Assembly: GCF_009727055.1 (NCBI RefSeq)
Contig: NC_052360.1
Location: 66,176,379-66,240,378, forward strand
Direction: 5' to 3'
DNA: 64,000 nucleotides
Source: Benincasa hispida
Taxonomy: Eukaryota; Streptophyta; Magnoliopsida; Cucurbitales; Cucurbitaceae
The notes below the pieces were generated by a model. That model saw only the letters and a program-made list of their open reading frames with translations. It was not told the DNA's origin and made no database searches. Below, piece by piece: positions 46,986-58,407 of the stretch. Position 1 is the stretch's first letter; each line of letters starts with the position of its first letter. Made by a program: the position numbers and the translations under genes.

Positions 46986-47689
46986 CTCCTATATGTTTGA
47001 ACCGAAAATAATAATAATAACTAATAACAATAATATAGTAGAAAAAAATAATATGATAGAAAAGAAGAAGTTATTAATTAATAAGAACAACGAAGGCGCA
47101 AACTATCCTCACTATGATTGTATGATATTATCCACTTCAGGGATAAACTCTCGTGATTTTACTTTTCAAGCAACCCAACAAATTTCTAACCAATGAAGTT
47201 GATTGAAAGGATATAAATTTTAGTTATGTGCATAATAGAAATAGGTTCTATTGGACATTTTTAAAATTTAATGTGTATATATCTATTAGTTACATAATTG
47301 AAAGGATCGGTTAGATTCAAATTTTAACTTTATAAAAATTTTAAATATGTCTCACATTTATTGGATACAAAATAAATTTTTTATGGATCCATTAAATATT
47401 TTTTTAAAAAGAATTTTTAGATACAAAATTAAAAGTTTAAGGATCTATTAGACACAAATTTAACGATTTAAAAACTAAACTTGTAATTTAACATTCATAT
47501 AAATATCATTTTAAATGCATTGATATATAAAACAATACAAACCAATATAGAATCATTAATTTAAATAAATTAAGCAAATAATGAAGCTAATAATATTTAT
47601 CAATGGTTTTCTAAAAATGGAATACAATTTTATTTTTCAATTAATTTCTAAAACAATTCACTAAACATTAAGAAAACATTTATGTTTGC
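46986..47689. other. AT-rich intergenic DNA
   Basis: No feature beyond an AAT-rich stretch at 47008-47060. The frame 46993-47196 is low-complexity Asn/Ile/Lys and not supported. Confidence 0.5.
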
Positions 47690-48200
47690 ACGAGGTTTTT
47701 GAACATAGGTATAGTTCGTGGAGTTGAATTTGAGGTTATGTAAATTTATGTTGTTGCGTTCGATCTTGAACATATGATACTCTAATTCTCTCTCTTAAAT
47801 GCTTACACTTCATTCTTGAGATGGAGTACGTGAATATTGTTGAAGTTAAAGTCCTAGAATAATGTTTTGTATCTTCAAATGGCATGAATTTTTAAGGATT
47901 GTTGAATCTTTTAGAAGTTTAAGGAGTTTCTAATAGTTGGTAAATTCTCTCTACATCTCTCTAGCTTTCAATTTTTAAACTCTCAAAATGAAAGAAGACT
48001 TATTTATAGAGAGTATCAAGACAATGTGAACTCGGGCTTGGATGACCCTTATGGCTAATTAACTCTTTTTTAGATTGGATTGTTCTTTAGGTGGTGATTG
48101 GACAAATGACCAAAACGAAAGAACAATTTTGAAAATTGGCCAAACGTATTTTTTTTTTTGTGAAAATGGTCGAAAGACTAATTTTGATACTATTTAAATT
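47690..48200 (-). repeat. Dispersed repeat D, copy 1 (LTR-like)
   Basis: Read on the minus strand it has TCTATAAATAAG (TATA-like, from 47998-48010), followed by TTCAA/CTTCTAAAAG words, as in 51885-52110. It ends in a TCTCTCCCTTAG-like part. Probably a solo LTR of an old copia element; ends not defined. Confidence 0.4.
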
Positions 48201-50980
48201 TAATAGACACAAATACCCTTACAACTTAATTCCTATAATTGTGCTGTATTTTGAAAAGGAAAACTAATAATCTCAATCAAGATCTAACAAACTTAACCAA
48301 CCAAAATCTAATCTTAATTTTTTTAAAAATCTATATCTAAAATAATATCACATGCAATCGGTAGAGATGCAGAATCTAAAAAATATATAATTAGAAACTA
48401 AGGTTGAAAAGTAGAAAAATTAGACTTTACTTTTAACCCAAAAATTAACATTAATCATCAAGAATATTTAGTTATAAATAATAACTCAAAATTTATGCAC
48501 GAAATAAGTAAATAGTACCTTATATTCAAGATAGTTATCAAATACCTTCCACTCATACTAAGCCCCACATATACCTTTTACTCAAGTCATTCAATTAATA
48601 AAATAACATGGATTAAAAAATTGTCAACTGAACCCCATAAATACACTATACTAAAAATCTACATATATATTGGAAATGAAAATTAAAGTTAGTATCAAAG
48701 TTATGCGAACATTGTAATGTTTATGTTACTTTTGTGTTGCTTACGAAAACAAGAACATGAGCCGATAAAATTATAGAAGAAATGGAGAAGAAAGGAAACA
48801 ATGTGAGACGATAAAATTAAAACAAGATGTATGGTATTCCCTTGTTGAAAAAATCACAAACCTAAAAATTTCGTTTCAATCCAAAACTATGATTAAATTC
48901 TTTACAAAATTGGAAACCATGAGCCGCAACACTATCTTCTTTAGATGTGAACTATCCTATATGCGGTTGAAAGGAAAGGCTATATTTGTTATGAGCTCGG
49001 TTGGTATGTTTACGAGCTCTATTGGTAATCTTATGAGCTTTTTATAAAACAATTGGAGGAAAGGGTTAGGTTACATTTAAATTTAAAAATTAGAGAGATA
49101 ATAGATTTTTCTAAAAAAGGAAAAAGATAAAGTTGTAAATTTGTAAATAATAATGTAATCGAAATATTTATTTGGCCATCCATATTTCAGTAGATTTTGT
49201 TTTTGGAATTTTTTTAAAAAAATAATGGTTTGAAATGGCCAGTCCACACAATTTCTCCATGCTCTATGGAATGGGAGCCCAAATATTATTATCCAATTAC
49301 ATCTAACCAACTTATACAATCCAATGATCGTGACAAAGATACACGATATTATCAGGATCCTGTAATTTTTTGTCTTTACTTTCAATTTGTAACTCACGTC
49401 TACTTTATAGTTAATCCCCAATAGGGATGTCCATTTTCTAAATTATATATATGAATAAATTGATGGGGGATTATTTCCTTTTATTAGAAAATTAAAATAT
49501 TTCTCTTTAAATTTAAATTATCCATGTGGAACGAATCATATAAAAAAAATTAGTGAGAAATTTATCTATTTCTTTAGAACTTTTCCATAGTAAAATTAGT
49601 GAGAAATTTATCTATTTCTTTAAAAATTTTCCATAGTAATGGCCTAAATTAATTGATTTTTTTCCACCAAACGGAAAATCTTTTTTGCGGGAAATGATAT
49701 GGGAGAGTGGATAAGCCATTCCACCCACATCTCTAATCTCTAATTCAATAATTAGTGATTTTGTCATTAATTTAGAAAATGACGTGGTAGTTCGCGATTT
49801 GTCCAAAATTTCTTAATCAATCCTGAGTAGATTTTTTTATGTATATATATATATGTGAAAAAATAAAAAATAAACTAAATACTAATATTTAAAATAATAT
49901 ACAAATAAATTAAAAAATTAATTATATATATATATATATACACGAAATAAGAAAATAAAATTAGAATTACAATTTGTGTTATAATCCATCATAAATTTAC
50001 GTAGGAAATGTGATAGATGGTGATCAAAAGACCATAAATTGGGTTGCACCATAGCATTTGCCTCCTCTAGAGTCTAGCCTCAGCCTGGATTTGTTCTTTA
50101 TATTAGTGAGAATATTGTCTAGGTGTACTTGAAACACCACGAGAACATTAGGGATATATTTGAGAGTGATTTTATCAAGATTATAATCATTTTTATTATG
50201 TTTAAAAATATCTTGAGATATGATTTAAATAATTCAAAATCAATTTTGATTGTATGAAAATTATATTTGAAATGTAAAATCAAATCTTAAACTGATTTTA
50301 AATGTGTAAAGACTTGTTTCATAATGATTTTGTATATGACAAAGGCGATTTTAGCTATTTCAAAATTTATCCCAAACATACAATAGAAATCATTGCAAAT
50401 AGAAAATGATGTGAATTGTTTGCATGTTTAGTATTTAGACCATTTATATTAAGTCATAAAAAGTTATTGCTTGGTCTTTTAATCTTTCCACTATATATAT
50501 ATTTCATAACCTATTAATTAGGTTAGAGATTTGGTATTGGCAATATATTTTAAGGATGTTGTGGCTCTTGTCGCATGTGACATTTTTCATCTTATACCTT
50601 AGATTGTACTTCAGGATGTCTTTGCAATCGCCAGTTCCAAATAGACAGATGTCCCACGAATTGTTGACTCTGCAGAATATATTTTTCTTATCTTGAAAAT
50701 TCTAGTATTTAATTTTGTTTCTTTCCTTCTCAGCATGGTGCTTGCTAGTTTTGGTTTATTTTCTCCTTTTTTCACTATGCATATTTAAGAGAATACAATT
50801 CTCTTTTTAGGGTTCACAACTTTAAAGAATTTGTGCCATTGCATGGATTTGTTGAGTGTCGTCGTGATAGGTTGTTGGAAGAGACGTCTTCCTTATATGT
50901 CAATTTTATGATTGTGAAGTTTGTTCCACTGTCGATCTAGAGAGGTTCTCTAAGTCATATTAAATTATTCTACTATATAT
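48201..50980. other. AT-rich intergenic DNA
   Basis: No gene seen. (TA)n tracts at 49843-49854 and 49924-49940. A direct duplication of TTAGTGAGAAATTTATCTATTTCTTTA at 49551-49578 and 49597-49623. A promoter- or LTR-like unit may begin near 50500, leading into the CTTAGG repeats. Confidence 0.45.
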
Positions 50981-50989
50981 TGAAAAATG

Positions 50990-51250
50990 GATTCACATAC
51001 TTAGACTCCCATACTTAGGGGGTGCCTAAGAATTCCAAGTGAAGTGGTCTTCTTTTGAAGTGGGAAAGATAGATGTTCAAATCGAGAGGGAATCTCACAC
51101 TTAGAAGGAGCCTAAGTGATCATTCATTAATATTCTTATACTTAGGGGAGCCTAAGTACGTTGAAGGTGGGGGATCTCATACTTAAGGGAGCCTAAGTTT
51201 TATCGGGAGGGAGTCTTACACATAAGGGGAAGTCTACTCGAGTGATCGCT
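50990..51250. repeat. Array of CTTAGG...CCTAAG short inverted repeats
   Basis: Four units, each CTTAGGG/CTTAGAA, then a short GGAG or GGTG spacer, then CCTAAG, at about 51013-51030, 51099-51117, 51140-51156 and 51181-51198. They are embedded in similar text (GAATCTCACA, GGATCTCATA, GAGTCTTACA). This looks like the U5 part of a copia LTR, ending near 51350. Confidence 0.65.
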
Positions 51251-51559
51251 CTATAAGTTAGGCTATTTGAGTGTCATTGTAATTGTTGCTTATTTAAAGA
51301 TAAGTATTTTGTTATAATTGCTTGATTTTATATTAGTGAAAATATCTTTCCATGGGTACATTACCTCCAAATCTAGGTGGTAGTGCATCGAATTGGGTTA
51401 CCAAACTCTGTGTTCTGTTCATGCTTTATTATTATTATTTTTTTTTTATGTTTATCTTTGATATTATCTGGATTGTTGTAACATCATGTGATAATAAATT
51501 TTATTGTGTGTTAGATACCTTTATTTCAATTTATATTGTTGAATGAGAAATTTTGACTA

Positions 51560-52200
51560 TCACAAATAGCCATATAATTTTTTTAAATTGGTGACAACGG
51601 GATTGATCACAAGTTGACATGTCTCTAAATTAAAATTGAAGATAAAAAAAATAATGACAAATTTCAAATAAATACCACGTGCCTTCATCATGGTTGATTT
51701 GAACCCGACTTTGATAAATAGGGTCATGTTTGTGTTTTCAGTCCACATTTAAAGTCTAGAAATTGATCCGTAGTTTAAATTTAATAGGATATAAAGCCTA
51801 AAATCAGTAAAACTCAAGCCTAGTGGCTAGTAGGCCAGACCCATGACTAACCAAGTTCAAACCTATCTTGAGATCTTTATAAATAGAGAAGTTATTCTTC
51901 ATTTGGGAAGTTCGTGAATAGAAAATTTCATAGAAAACTTAGAAAGAATTCTTCAATTATTAGAAGACTCCTTCAACTTATGAAAATTGAATGATTTTGA
52001 AGACTAAACTCCTTTAAGTTTGAAGACAAAGAACCATTCTTCTAAAACTTTAACTTCAAAGAAGATCCAATCACTCCATCTCTTGAATGAATAGTATTGC
52101 TAAGGGAGAGAATTAGAAGATCTAGCGTTAGATATTGTATCCCACTCATACAAACCTACATATACTCAAATTTAACTCTACAAACTACATGCATTTCTCT
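51560..52200 (+). repeat. Dispersed repeat D, copy 2 (LTR-like)
   Basis: Aligns with 54090-54560 (AAATTAAAATTGAAGATAAAAA, ATGACAAATTTCAAATAA, GCCTAAAATC, ACCCATGAC). A TATA-like TTTATAAATAGAG lies at 51887-51899, and a CTTCAA/TTCTAAAAC-rich leader follows. The minus frame 51560-51748 falls here and is not a gene. Confidence 0.6.
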
Positions 52201-52937
52201 AGAAATCTCGGTAAACATATATATTTAATGATTATTATTTAAAATATTTATTATAATTAAAATAATATCTTACCAAGCTAATCATTTTTAGATTATTTTG
52301 TCCCTTTACCAAATCTTAAATTAACAAATCATGTCGCTCAATATATAATTAACATCTAAAAAACTAGAATATGAAAAGTTTCTTTTTGTAAAATATTATC
52401 TTTATTTTGTATGATGATAACTAAATTGTTCTTATTAAATTATTTTAAAATTAAAAAAAGAAAGTTCTCTTTTCTTCGAGTACTCCACTCTTCTTTTGAA
52501 AAACATTGTAAATCGATAAAACGATTCCATTAATATCCATGCGAATCCAATCGAGATTTCATGCTGATGTAATTTTGAGTTTACTTAGCTCATTTTAAGT
52601 CTACCACAATGTTGTTAATCATTATTTAAAAAAAAATAAAATAAAATAAGAAGACTTACTACAAAACCAAGTATTTGAAGTAGAATTTCAAGTAAATTCA
52701 ACAATGACAGTAGTCGGTAGATTAAAAGTGAATTTATATTTGGGTGATTGCTAAGATTAAGCAATTTCTCTGACATCAATACAACCTCAAACTATGTCAA
52801 TACAAATGGAAGGCAAATTTAAAGCCAATGAATTGAAGAAGGGCCACTCAACTACTTGTTCCCTATTAAAACAAAGATTCCCATGCAGAAACTCGTAAAT
52901 TATTTACCACAATAAGCTACTTAAATTCCCTTGCCAT

Positions 52938-52947
52938 AACTATAAAT
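52938..52947 (+). promoter_or_regulatory. TATA box of the small secreted protein gene
   Basis: AACTATAAAT 50 bp before the start codon. Transcription would start about 30 bp downstream, near 52970, giving a leader of only about 25 bases. Confidence 0.65.
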
Positions 52948-52994
52948 TTGGAGGCCATTTTTTTTTCACTCATACAAAAGATAGAGAAAGCAAG

Positions 52995-53330
52995 ATGACG
53001 ATAGGTAAGAATCTCGTCGTCGTGCTCGTAGTCTCGACGTTGGCAATGGTGTTTCTGGAAAATGTTGAAGGAGGAAGAGAGATGGCCTTGAAAGAAGCAG
53101 CAAAAGCTGATTACAATCCCCACATTTTGAATGAAAATGTGGAATATAAACCCAAGGAGGAATATGACTGTGATGGATATAGATACACAGATAGAGATTG
53201 TTATGAATATGGCAAATGTGACAACTTCTCCTATCTCGACGACGACGACCGTCAATACAATTGGAATTCCTATAAAAAATCGGTGGCAGAGGTGGTCGGA
53301 AAGTATGGAGTTCAGAAGAATTTCCCCTGA
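52995..53330 (+). CDS. Small predicted secreted protein, family not recognised
   Basis: A 111-residue frame without introns. Residues 1-26 are a clear signal peptide (basic start, VVVLVVSTLAMVFL core, small residues before cleavage around VEGG). The mature part of about 85 residues is acidic and Tyr-rich, with three Cys (59, 69, 75) in a DCDGYRYTDRDCYEYGKCD stretch, a DDDD run at 82-85 and a basic C-terminus (KYGVQKNFP). It therefore probably enters the secretory path and may end in the cell wall. A TATA box lies 50 bp upstream and AATAAA 52 bp after the stop, so the gene looks complete. It is flanked by copies of repeat D. I do not recognise the family and do not assign a function. The overlapping minus frames are shadows. 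Confidence 0.75.
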   Translation: MTIGKNLVVVLVVSTLAMVFLENVEGGREMALKEAAKADYNPHILNENVEYKPKEEYDCDGYRYTDRDCYEYGKCDNFSYLDDDDRQYNWNSYKKSVAEVVGKYGVQKNFP

Positions 53331-53381
53331 GTAGCAATGCTAAAACAAACCATAAGCATAGTATTGCTTATGGATTCTATG

Positions 53382-53387
53382 AATAAA
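53382..53387 (+). terminator. Polyadenylation signal AATAAA
   Basis: AATAAA 52 bases after the stop codon of the secreted-protein gene, followed by a GT/T-rich stretch. Confidence 0.6.
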
Positions 53388-53399
53388 ATATGAGTATAG

Positions 53400-54089
53400 G
53401 TCTTATTTTTGAGGCCAATGTAATGGAATGAAAATCTATTTTCTAATAGTACTTTCTTTTATGTCTAATCTTTTCTCATATTTCTATTTATGAAAGGTCA
53501 TTTGGTAACATTTGTACTGTTTGTTAATTCTAATTTTTAGAGATAGAAATGTTTGACCTTTTTTTTTCCTCCTGTTTTTGTTTTTCAAAACCAAATGTCT
53601 TGTTATTTGTTATTTGTTGTTTATTTATTTATTTATTTTTTTTTGTATAAACTAAAGTTGGACAAGAAAAAGATTGACATTGTGTCATAGCCTTTTGGTT
53701 GATCTCAATGCCTAAACATTGAGAATTGAATATCATTATGATTTGCTTTTGAAGACTACAAATTATTTATTAAAAATGTACTTTCATTTTCTTTTCTTTT
53801 CTTTCTTTCTTTTTTTTTTTTTGGAAATAACTTTCATTTTGAATTAATGATTACGAGTTATGTTTAAATGTATTATAAAATGGAAAAAAAAAACAAAAAA
53901 AAAAAGGAAAAACAACTTGATCATTTTTTTAAATATATTGTTTTGGATTAAATTTACTTACTAAAGTATTTATTTACTGGTTTTATTATTTTTTTTTGGT
54001 CATTCTTATCAACTAGAATATACATCTGAAACTGTAACGTTTAACGAAAAATTTTGGTGACTATAAATTACCTTATGATTTTTTGAATT
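53400..54089. other. AT-rich intergenic DNA
   Basis: Several T-rich and A-rich runs (53640, 53815, 53885). No gene seen. Confidence 0.5.
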
Positions 54090-54560
54090 AATGAAAAAAA
54101 TATAAATTATTAAATTTGAGACCAGTTACACATTTATATGTGTCCCAAATTAAAATTAAAAATTAAAAAAAATGACAAACTTCAAATAATGCTACTTACC
54201 TTGATCATGACCATCTTATCAATATGCCTAGCTTGGTCAAATTATATCATAATTTTTTAGCTTAGGTTCAAACAAGTAAAATATGGTCCAATAAATGATG
54301 TAATTTAACCTAAATTAAAGTAGCCTAAAATCCAAATGTCATCTAAACCCAAACCCATACTATCTATGGAAAATTCTATAAATAGAAGAACTACTATTAA
54401 TTTTGAAGGTATAAAAATTTTAGAATTAAGAGTACTCATAAAACTTTTAAGTAGTCGTTGGTTTTCTGATAATATAGATAACTAGAATCTGATATGTTCG
54501 AAATTATAGATGTCCGACATTTTTAGATTACCGTATTTGTTTCGTAAGAATATTTTTGCA
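54090..54560 (+). repeat. Dispersed repeat D, copy 3
   Basis: Shares with 51560-52200 the order AAATTAAAATTAAAAATTAAAA, ATGACAAACTTCAAATAA, AGCCTAAAATCC, AACCCATAC and TTCTATAAATAGAAG (54372-54386). Shorter and diverged. Confidence 0.55.
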
Positions 54561-55245
54561 GACATTAGGAAACACTACAAGAAAATATACATTTTATAGT
54601 CTTTAAGTATAACCTTTTATAAAATAGGCTATTGAAAAGATGGAAAAAAAAAAAAAAGGTTTAACGTGCAATGGTCGCGCTTTAGGATTTCTCTACTCAT
54701 AAAATTTCTGTTCTAGTAAGTAAAAATCCATACGTTCTCGTCTTTGTTTGTCGATTTAAAATAAGTTTTACGCTCATTTGATATTTATTTTTGATCTAAA
54801 TTGATTTCCTTTGAGCATATCCGAGATGATTTTTTGTCCAATTTCCTCCTAAAGAAGTTGAATGCCTACTTCCATTGGTAGGGAAATGGCCTCCTTCAAC
54901 GCAATAGCCGCATCCACATCACTAAACCCTTTAGATTAATGATATAACTCCGAACGTGAACAGCAGAGCAGAGGTTTTGAGCAGGTCCAAGCTTGAACGG
55001 TATTCAGATCATTAAAAAGGTGTGATTCCTGGAAATATTTGTAGCTTTTCCAATTAATTGAAAATCCTTAGATGCGAATGCCTTTATGATCTCGGGTTTA
55101 CCTTAGTTTTATGTTTGGATTGTGATCGTTTTTATGAAATTTGTTCTTCTCTCAACTTTCTTTAAGAAGTGTTTCTGACGGAGCTTCAAATTTCTGAGTT
55201 GGTTCCTCTACACATATGTTCTACTTAGGGAATCTTCGGTTGGAA
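54561..55245. other. Intergenic DNA before the type-A LTR
   Basis: No gene recognised. Slightly less AT-rich than the previous stretch; it may be part of an older element but no ends were found. Confidence 0.4.
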
Positions 55246-57026
55246 TGTACCAATGCGCAACAGAAGTGACCATGATCCATAACCACTCTAATTCATTAAT
55301 TTTGACATAAATGAAAGCATGCTTCAGCATAAATAAATGAGTTTCAAAACATACATTTGAAGAACTTTCTCTAAACTCGAATTCAATTGCAAATCTCATC
55401 TGAATCTTGTTGTAGACCACCCCAAGATCTTCGCTACTATTGATACTCTAGAAGATTGAGTAGTGAGACCCAAAATAAGCCTGAATTAAGAGAATTTGGA
55501 GATAAGTTCATTGCAACAACCCCATCGAAGAACTTCTTCTCTTGAATTTTTCTAAAAAATTTGATCGGTTGCATTGCTTCAAAACACTCAAATCTCTCCA
55601 ATATATTGCAGACATTCATGCAAAGAGATTTGCTGCATGAGATGCAGCTCATGCTTAGAGTTAATGAAACTTGAATAGTAGATTGTTAGTGAGCTACTTG
55701 GAGGAAGACAATAGAAAAAGCTTATTTTCCATTTTGTGTTTTTCCTTCCTTTTCAATTTATCACATATTGATTTCATAAATTAATTCTTTTAATAAAATT
55801 GAAAATATTATTAATTTTACAAAATTAATTTCATAAAATAATTTTCTTAATAAAATTAATAAATAATTATTTAAACAATTTAAATAATTCTAATTAATTT
55901 AATATCAAATATTAAATTAATTTTTACACAATTCCATCTTCAAATATTTAAATCATATTTAAATATTATTTTTTAAATTTTATTTAATTCTAATTTGAAC
56001 ACTTCAAATTAACTTATTACNCTTCAAATATTTAAATCATATTTAAATATTATTTTTTAAATTTTATTTAATTCTAATTTGAACACTTCAAATTAACTTA
56101 TTACGCTATTCTAGAGTTAATCCATTTATGAGCTACTAGGGGAACCTCGCAGACTTACAGATCATGGGCTCCAACGATCCAAGATTAATCGACTAAACTC
56201 ATTAGACCGATCATTTGTTAACTAATGGGTGATTCCACTAAAGCCCATAGCTGAAATTCCCTCACCGTAGATATATTATGCCCACTCAATATAACAATGA
56301 TTAGTAAGTTAACCCTTCATAGGTTATTCATAATAACGGTTGGGTCGAATCTCTGTTTTACCCCCAAAATCAGCACTTGAAGGGAACAACCTCTCTACCA
56401 GCCCTAATCGGGTAGGAGTGAATTTCATCTTGCATCCTATGTCCCCAACTATTCATCCGATCATATCCCCAAAATAGGAGACTTATTGAGCAGAGACAGT
56501 TGGTCTACTCTCACTGTTTGCAGATCAAAGGATAATCCCGAACAAACAGGAGTTCATAGTTAGCTCAGGATTAAGGTCAAGTTACCTAGGTCATTGCTTT
56601 AAAATAAAGTCTTAAAAAGTAAACAACGTTATAAAGTAAGAGTGGCTGGTTTCGTGGTCCGATCTTGCACAAAACTCATTTGCACAGGACACCCCCACTC
56701 CTCATGTCCCAACATGAACGAATTAGGATCACTTCGTTTGTAGAACTTTACAACTCATTGCAACAACTACAGAGTAGGCCGCATTCGATAGTGTTTCTAG
56801 AATAAGGCACCCAACCTTATTCATATATTATAGATCATTTTGACTATTTACTCGAACCTGATCCACTTTGTATGTCTCCACATGAAGTTCAAGTACTCAT
56901 GTAATAGTCAAGAGACTTTGGTTTATTGGATTTCTAAAAAACAATATATTCAATAACAACTTATTGAACTTTTAGAATAAGTTCAACTGTTTACAAACCA
57001 CGAGTTTTAGGACATAAAACCCAACA
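55246..57026 (-). repeat. LTR (type A) at the 3' end of a minus-strand copia element
   Basis: On the minus strand it starts TGTTGGGTTTTATGTCC at 57026, preceded by a purine tract (AAGTGGGAGTT, 57027-57037). It aligns with the solo LTR 17725-19572, including GTAGACCACC, GATTGAGTAGTGAGACCC, the GCAGCTCATGCTTAG block and GGCTCCAACGATCC. The left end at TGTACC is by comparison with that copy. It contains the assembly N at 56021 and a false-looking 83-bp duplication. Frames 55208-55652 are inside it. Confidence 0.85.
55938..56104. other. Assembly gap (N) flanked by an identical 83-bp duplication
   Basis: 55938-56020 and 56022-56104 are identical, from CTTCAAATATTTAAATC to AACTTATTAC, with a single N between. 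Only one copy occurs at the matching place in the other type-A LTR (about 18380-18520). This is the signature of two overlapping contig ends placed side by side. Confidence 0.9.
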
Positions 57027-57400
57027 AACTCCCACTTCGACTAAAACTCCAGTAGTAACTTATGTATCCGATATATAAGACTGAGTTTCTGAGTTTTATA
57101 GAGAAATACAATAAACTAGGGCATCCCATACTCATGGTTTACCATTTGGTATCCTATACCCGATATTTCTTCTACTTGCCCTAGGTTATTTAACTGGTAT
57201 TCCTAGTCTTACTAGGTGATTCTCAAACACTTTAGCCAAGAGAATCATTGTAAACATATTAGTGTACAAATAGGCTTTTATTGAACTATATGGGAAATGC
57301 ATCTAATTCTCAATAATGACCAGGAAGCACACTTTCCTCCCACTACATTGAGGTACTCTCAACTCTTTGATTAAGATGCATCTAACTTGTCTTTCCTGGT
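57027..57400 (-). pseudogene. End of a minus-strand copia element: purine tract and RNase H tail
   Basis: Right of the LTR, the minus strand carries a purine-rich primer and then, at 57185-57245, GGCTAAAGTGTTTGAGAATCACC, the coding end of copia RNase H (AKVFE-x-HL). Further right only weak similarity remains until the plus-strand RT begins at about 57400. The element is thus truncated to its last few hundred bases. Confidence 0.65.
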
Positions 57401-58395
57401 AGCTTTCCTGATACTGTATGTGGATGATATCCTACTCATTGGGTATTGATGTAAGGAATCTGTCTGACATTAAGAATTGGCTAGCTGCCCAGTACCAAAT
57501 GAAAGATTTGGGTGAGATACAGTATGTTCTAGGGATCCAGATCATTCGAGATCGCAAGAACAAACGAATAGCCCTGTCTCAGGTATCATACATCGATCAA
57601 ATGTTGATCAGGTACAGGATGCAGGATTCCAAGAGCGGTTTATTATCCTTCCGGCATGGAAGTTTTGTCTAAAGATCAATGTCTTAAGACACCTCAAGAG
57701 GTTGAAGAGATGAGACGGATTCCCTATGCTTCTGCTATAGGAAGCTTGATGTATGCAATGTTATGTACCAGACCCGACATTTGCTATGCAGTAGGAATTA
57801 TCAGTCGGTATCAGTCCAATCCAGGATTTGATCACTAGACGGCGGTCAAAACGATCCTCAAGTATCTTCGGAGAACGAGGAACTACATACTCGTGTATGG
57901 AGATAAGGATCTGATCCTTACAGGATACACGGACTCTGACTTTCAAACAGATAGAAATTCTCATGAATTGACATCGGGGTCATGTTTACTCTGAATAGAG
58001 GGGTTGTAGTATGGCAAAGCATCAAGAAAGGATGCATCGCGAACTCCACTATGGAAGTCGAATACGTAGGCGCTTGTGAAACAACTAAGGAGGTTGTTTG
58101 GCTGAGGAAATTTCTTTCAGATTTAGAAGTTGTTCCAAATATGGATTTGCCTATTATTGTGATAACAGCGGGGTTGTGCCAAATTCGAAGGAGCCTCGGA
58201 GTCATCGTCAGGGTAAGCACATTGAACGGAAATATCACCTTATCAGGGAGACTCTTCATCGAGGTGATGTGATAGTCACGAAGATTGCATCGGAGCACAA
58301 CGTTGCTGATCCCTTTACAAAGGCCCTCACAACTAAAGTGTTCGAGGGTCACCTGGAGAGTCTGGGTCTGCGGGACATGCGGCATCTTGTCTAAG
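57400..58395 (+). pseudogene. copia-4: reverse transcriptase end and RNase H
   Basis: Starts inside RT at VAFLILYVDDILLIG-like text (57400-57445), with the catalytic Asp pair intact. It continues AAQYQMKDLGEIQYVLGIQI and SQVSYIDQMLIRYRM, then after a frameshift near 57655 PYASAIGSLMYAMLCTRPDICYAVG. A TAG replaces Trp at 57837. RNase H follows: LTGYTDSDFQTD, VVWQSIKKGCIANSTMEVEY (first frame), then HRQGKHIERKYHLIRETLHRG, IASEHNVADPFTKAL and KVFEGHLESLGLRD. It ends at TAA 58392. Only three or four lesions interrupt an otherwise well-kept text, so this is one of the younger copies. Confidence 0.88.
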
Positions 58396-58407
58396 GAAAG
58401 TGGGAGA
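58395..58407 (+). other. Polypurine tract of copia-4
   Basis: GGAAAGTGGGAGA directly before the LTR start TGATATTGGG. Confidence 0.75.

Noticed and set aside
52917..53337. Minus-strand frames of 112 and 123 codons opposite the secreted-protein gene
   Set aside because: The plus-strand frame has a TATA box, signal peptide and AATAAA in the right order; the minus frames have none and are His/Ile- or Arg/Ser-rich shadows.
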